From Castanea sativa (Eukaryota > Streptophyta > Magnoliopsida > Fagales > Fagaceae), in the NCBI RefSeq assembly GCF_040712315.1, contig NC_134020.1, forward strand, positions 9,121,936 through 9,185,935: a stretch of 64,000 bases of DNA. The letters run 5' to 3'. The translations under genes were made by a program, and so were the position numbers. A model generated the notes under the pieces. It had not been told where the DNA came from, did no database searches, and was given only the letters and a program-made list of their open reading frames with translations. Positions 61,682 through 64,000 of the stretch are shown piece by piece (within the stretch, counting starts at the first letter, position 1; every line of letters begins with the position of its first letter).

Positions 61682-62430
61682 TGTAAGTGCACAATTGCAC
61701 CTGGCCCCAAGAACAGTTATGGGCTCAGGCCCAATGAGCCTTAAACAATGTAATTTGTAGAGTGTGGGCTTGAAACCTAGGTTAGAAGTGTTTGAGGATT
61801 AAATGACAAGCCAAAGATTATAAACATTTGAAAACAACAAGGAATACTGTAAGTCTACCTGCTCGGACGTAAGCCGAGAACTGTTCTTATATTATTTCTC
61901 TCTCTCTCTCTTTTTCTTTCCTTTTGGTTACAAAAAAGGGATCCCCCTTTCTGTTCTAAGTTGCTCCTTAAATACTACTCTTTTGATACTTTGCACACGT
62001 GTGGCCCCAACTCCCCCTTAGCCTAGATATTTCTTTTCTCAGTGCCTTTGAATAGTAACCAGAAGTTTCCCTTCCACTGTTCAGGTGTCACTTCCCAATT
62101 AATGCGGCCAGGGTGGTAGGTGCAGGGTCTTTAATGTGGAGGTGACAGCTTTTATCCTTGGTGTTTCTCTTACATCAGTGCTTTTAGGACATTCAAGGGT
62201 TTACACCTTTTATCCACTGGTTTTAACCATGTCATTCCCTAACCTTTACCATGAAATCCCGAGTTCTCTGGTGTCCATCCGCAGAGAAATTCACCCTCGG
62301 CTAGATCCTCGGATCCTCGGCGTATGGGCCGATCCATAATACTAACAAGTCCTAAACCCAAGAGCAGGTCGGCCTTCCTTAGCATGGCCCAACGGCCCAT
62401 GCAACCGTCAAAGTCTTTTTACCCCCCACA
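61682..62430 (-). repeat. 5' LTR of the Tat element (749 bp)
   Basis: On its own strand it runs TGTGGGGGG…CTTACA. A TATA-like TATTTAAG on the minus strand at about 61967-61976, upstream of the GGGGGATCC region, may be the core promoter. It carries several CCTCGG and CCGAGAAC words, like those repeated across the element. ATAAC follows at 62431. Confidence 0.92.
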
Positions 62431-62435
62431 ATAAC

Positions 62436-63399
62436 TACACCATAGTTAAGGAAGGGAAGTTTAATATGCTTATTAATTAATGAAACATTAATAATAACAA
62501 TATTTAATGTATATAATTATAACATTAGTAGGGGCGTCCGGCGTCCCTACTAACAACGCATCGCATTAAAAAATTTGGGACTCAGACTTGGTTGTTGTTA
62601 TTGAATTAATAGTTTTCTAATAAAAAAAAAAAAAGGAAAAATGACATGTAGCGAAAGTATAAGCCTTAAAACAGCCATGTGGCATACTTTTGACGTTTTT
62701 TTTTTTTTTTTGTGGGGGGTGGGGGAGTTAGATCTGAACTTTCTCTAAATTGCAGCTTTAGAAGTTTGATTTCTTTTCATTGTAGTTAAAAAAAAGTCCT
62801 AACAAAGGGGAATAAAACTTCTTTCCAATAAATCAGGAAGAACACTGCTTGATTTTTGAAGTTTAAATGGCATTGCAACTGCATCATAGTTAGAAGAAGC
62901 ACAATTTGCCCATTAATTAATGCAATATTAATAATAGTTAATGTATTTAAGTATATCATGAATATCAATTGAGTGTTTAGAAAACATAATAGGTAGATAG
63001 TGGGAGAGGGGGAGTTCAAAGGTGGGGGGTTTGAACCATAGACATGAGGCACTACGAAGGATGCCATTACTACTAGGCTATCACTTGAACAAATGAACCC
63101 AAAAAAGAAAAGAAAAAAATGACACGTGGTGAAAGTTTAACACCACTATATGACATACTTAATAACTTTCTAGGGTATTTAGAATTGAACTTTCTCTAAG
63201 ATTCAACTTTTATAGTATCATATAAGATATCATAAAGAAGGAACAAATATACCTGTGCATGCATGCATAGTATGTAATTAGCTTCTCATCATCAATCATA
63301 TAAATAAATAAATAACCCCCCCCAAAAAAAAACCCTTTTGATGCATGCCATAGAAGTAGCACAGTCAAACCCACACAATGTCAGATTCATAGGCCTCAC
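62436..63399 (-). other. Proximal part of the giant intron, with a diverged tandem duplication
   Basis: The sequence around the insertion site (28441-28486 joined to 62431-62760) resembles 62835-63215. Shared boxes include GGAAGAACAYTG, CATAGTTA, ATTAATTAATG, AATGACAYGTRG and GAACTTTCTCTAA. The retrotransposon thus entered one copy of an older duplicated segment. No exon is recognised here. Confidence 0.6.
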
Positions 63400-63444
63400 C
63401 TCTTGTTATTGTTAAGTTCCGGCAGAAGCTTCCAATCCCTTAAG
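63400..63444 (-). CDS. 45-bp exon of the BRCT/PHD gene
   Basis: Acceptor TTTCTGTAG precedes 63444 and donor GTGAGGCC follows 63400. It encodes (C)LRDWKLLPELNNNK(S), the end of a BRCT domain. The phases join both neighbours: GAT TG|C TTA upstream, and AAG AG|T GGC into the exon at 26878 downstream. It marks the 5' side of the 36.5-kb intron. Confidence 0.85.
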
Positions 63445-63603
63445 CTACAGAAAAATGACAGGCCAGTCAGATAAAAGAAAACCTCAATTCATACAGAAAA
63501 GACAGAGAATATCATTTTTCAAAGATTCTAAAACAGATAATTTTGTTCATCCTATAGGCTTCAAAATTTCAAAACATAAAAGAATGATAGAACCTCAACA
63601 TAC

Positions 63604-63673
63604 CAATCTTCCAACCATCGATGACTGACAAGTTTTATCGTGTGGATTTTTTTGGCAAGTTCATACTTCTCAC
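63604..63673 (-). CDS. 70-bp exon of the BRCT/PHD gene
   Basis: Acceptor TTTATGTAG lies before 63673 and donor GTATGTTG after 63604. It encodes (G)EKYELAKKIHTIKLVSHRWLEDC, with the conserved Trp of a BRCT C-terminal helix (HRWLED). It is the most upstream exon visible; the gene continues beyond the right edge. Confidence 0.85.
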
Positions 63674-64000
63674 CTACATAAAATAATAGACTCCATTAAA
63701 CTTTAGTGCTACTTAACTACTCATAGTCCACAAAATTCAGATGTAAAGTGTTCAAGAAACCTTAATATTATAAATTGATTGTGGCAAAACTTCCCAAAAT
63801 TAATTTTCTCCAAGTGTCTCTCATGTCATTCAACTAACAAAAACTGCCCATCAGTATAAAACAACTTTAAGACATTTTGCAGGAAAAATAATTTGTTAAT
63901 GCCTTGCAAATTCATCTAATCAAAATTTATTCTTTAGGACCCACATGTGAAATCCTATATATTGTTTGGGTAAAAACAATTTTTAATTTGGGTTGAGATC
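63674..64000 (-). other. Intron of the BRCT/PHD gene, running off the window
   Basis: AT-rich, with no exon-like or coding segment recognised up to the window end. Confidence 0.5.

Larger units (their letters stand above)
28487..62430 (-). mobile_element. 33.9-kb Tat-type Ty3/Gypsy retrotransposon carrying a satellite array
   Basis: LTRs of 774 and 749 bp (28487-29260, 61682-62430) begin TGTAAGTGCAC and end CCCCCCACA on the plus strand. Perfect ATAAC duplications flank the element (28482-28486, 62431-62435). The primer-binding site beside the right LTR and the gag-pol direction show minus-strand transcription, so the right LTR is 5'. Order along transcription: LTR, gag-protease, RT, RNase H, second RNase H, integrase, 151-bp satellite array, antisense spliced ORF, LTR. 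A second RNase H plus an antisense ORF between pol and the 3' LTR are established marks of the Tat lineage. The LTRs differ by about five substitutions plus a 25-bp duplication, so the insertion is young. Confidence 0.95.
23232..63673 (-). pseudogene. BRCT- and PHD-domain nuclear protein gene (At4g02110-like), 3' portion, apparently decaying
   Basis: Five minus-strand exons can be joined with consensus GT-AG sites and consistent phases: 63673-63604, 63444-63400, 26878-24580, 24331-24115 and 23966-23232. They encode the end of an N-terminal BRCT (ELAKKIHTIKLVSHRWLED), an acidic linker, a C-terminal BRCT pair (PAWFILSG…, FITPDPIRRTEKFFAA…, DTLKRAVKAGD) and a PHD finger. Proteins of this type are nuclear and BRCT modules usually bind phosphopeptides; the precise role is not shown here. 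Three in-frame stops and two frameshifts lie in the large exon. The second intron is 36,521 bp because it holds a 34-kb retrotransposon. Upstream exons lie beyond the right edge. The breaks could partly be sequence errors, but their CGA-to-TGA and homopolymer pattern fits true decay or polishing error respectively. Confidence 0.85.

Overview
The window is plant nuclear DNA, most likely from a woody eudicot. The evidence is AT-rich intergenic DNA, nested Ty1/Copia and Ty3/Gypsy retrotransposons, several MITE families and one spliced host gene whose protein resembles the Arabidopsis At4g02110-type BRCT protein. A Fagales origin is only a weak guess from the repeat style. There are no bacterial-type genes, CRISPR arrays, rRNAs or tRNAs.

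Layout, left part (1-18.2 kb): a retrotransposon graveyard. A decayed minus-strand Copia element (1-5727) has its 5' LTR at 4352-5727 and interrupts the gag of an old Gypsy element (5728-7093). A second Gypsy element (7094-14153; 776/771-bp LTRs; near-perfect 5-bp target duplication) sits in that remnant. It has lost its integrase and carries, inside its own gag, a solo Copia LTR (8928-10308, duplication ATATG). Next comes a fold-back minisatellite (14.27-18.17 kb), interrupted by a truncated third copy of the Copia family (14501-16884).

Middle part (18.2-28.5 kb): MITEs and a hAT-type element with an 8-bp duplication, followed by the 3' half of a minus-strand host gene with tandem BRCT and PHD-finger modules. 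Its visible exons are 63604-63673, 63400-63444, 24580-26878, 24115-24331 and 23232-23966. It has three in-frame stops and two frameshifts, so this copy looks like a decaying pseudogene. A MITE now supplies its last ~43 codons and its stop.

Right part (28.5-62.4 kb): a single 33.9-kb LTR retrotransposon of the Tat type, flanked by a perfect ATAAC duplication, lies in one intron of that gene and makes the intron about 36.5 kb long. The LTRs differ at only about five sites, so the insertion is recent. On the minus strand it encodes gag-protease and then RT, a degenerate RNase H, a second intact RNase H and integrase, all in one frame interrupted by amber codons. The amber at the protease/pol boundary has the TAG-CAR-YYA readthrough context. 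On the plus strand, beside the 3' LTR, is a spliced three-exon antisense ORF of about 750 residues. Between these two convergent units lies the most striking feature: a 23.4-kb array of about 155 copies of a 151-bp monomer. The monomer is itself a diverged dimer of a ~75-bp unit. The array has two sequence subfamilies in blocks (A-B-A) and multi-monomer higher-order duplications, which makes it a satellite DNA inside one retrotransposon inside one intron.
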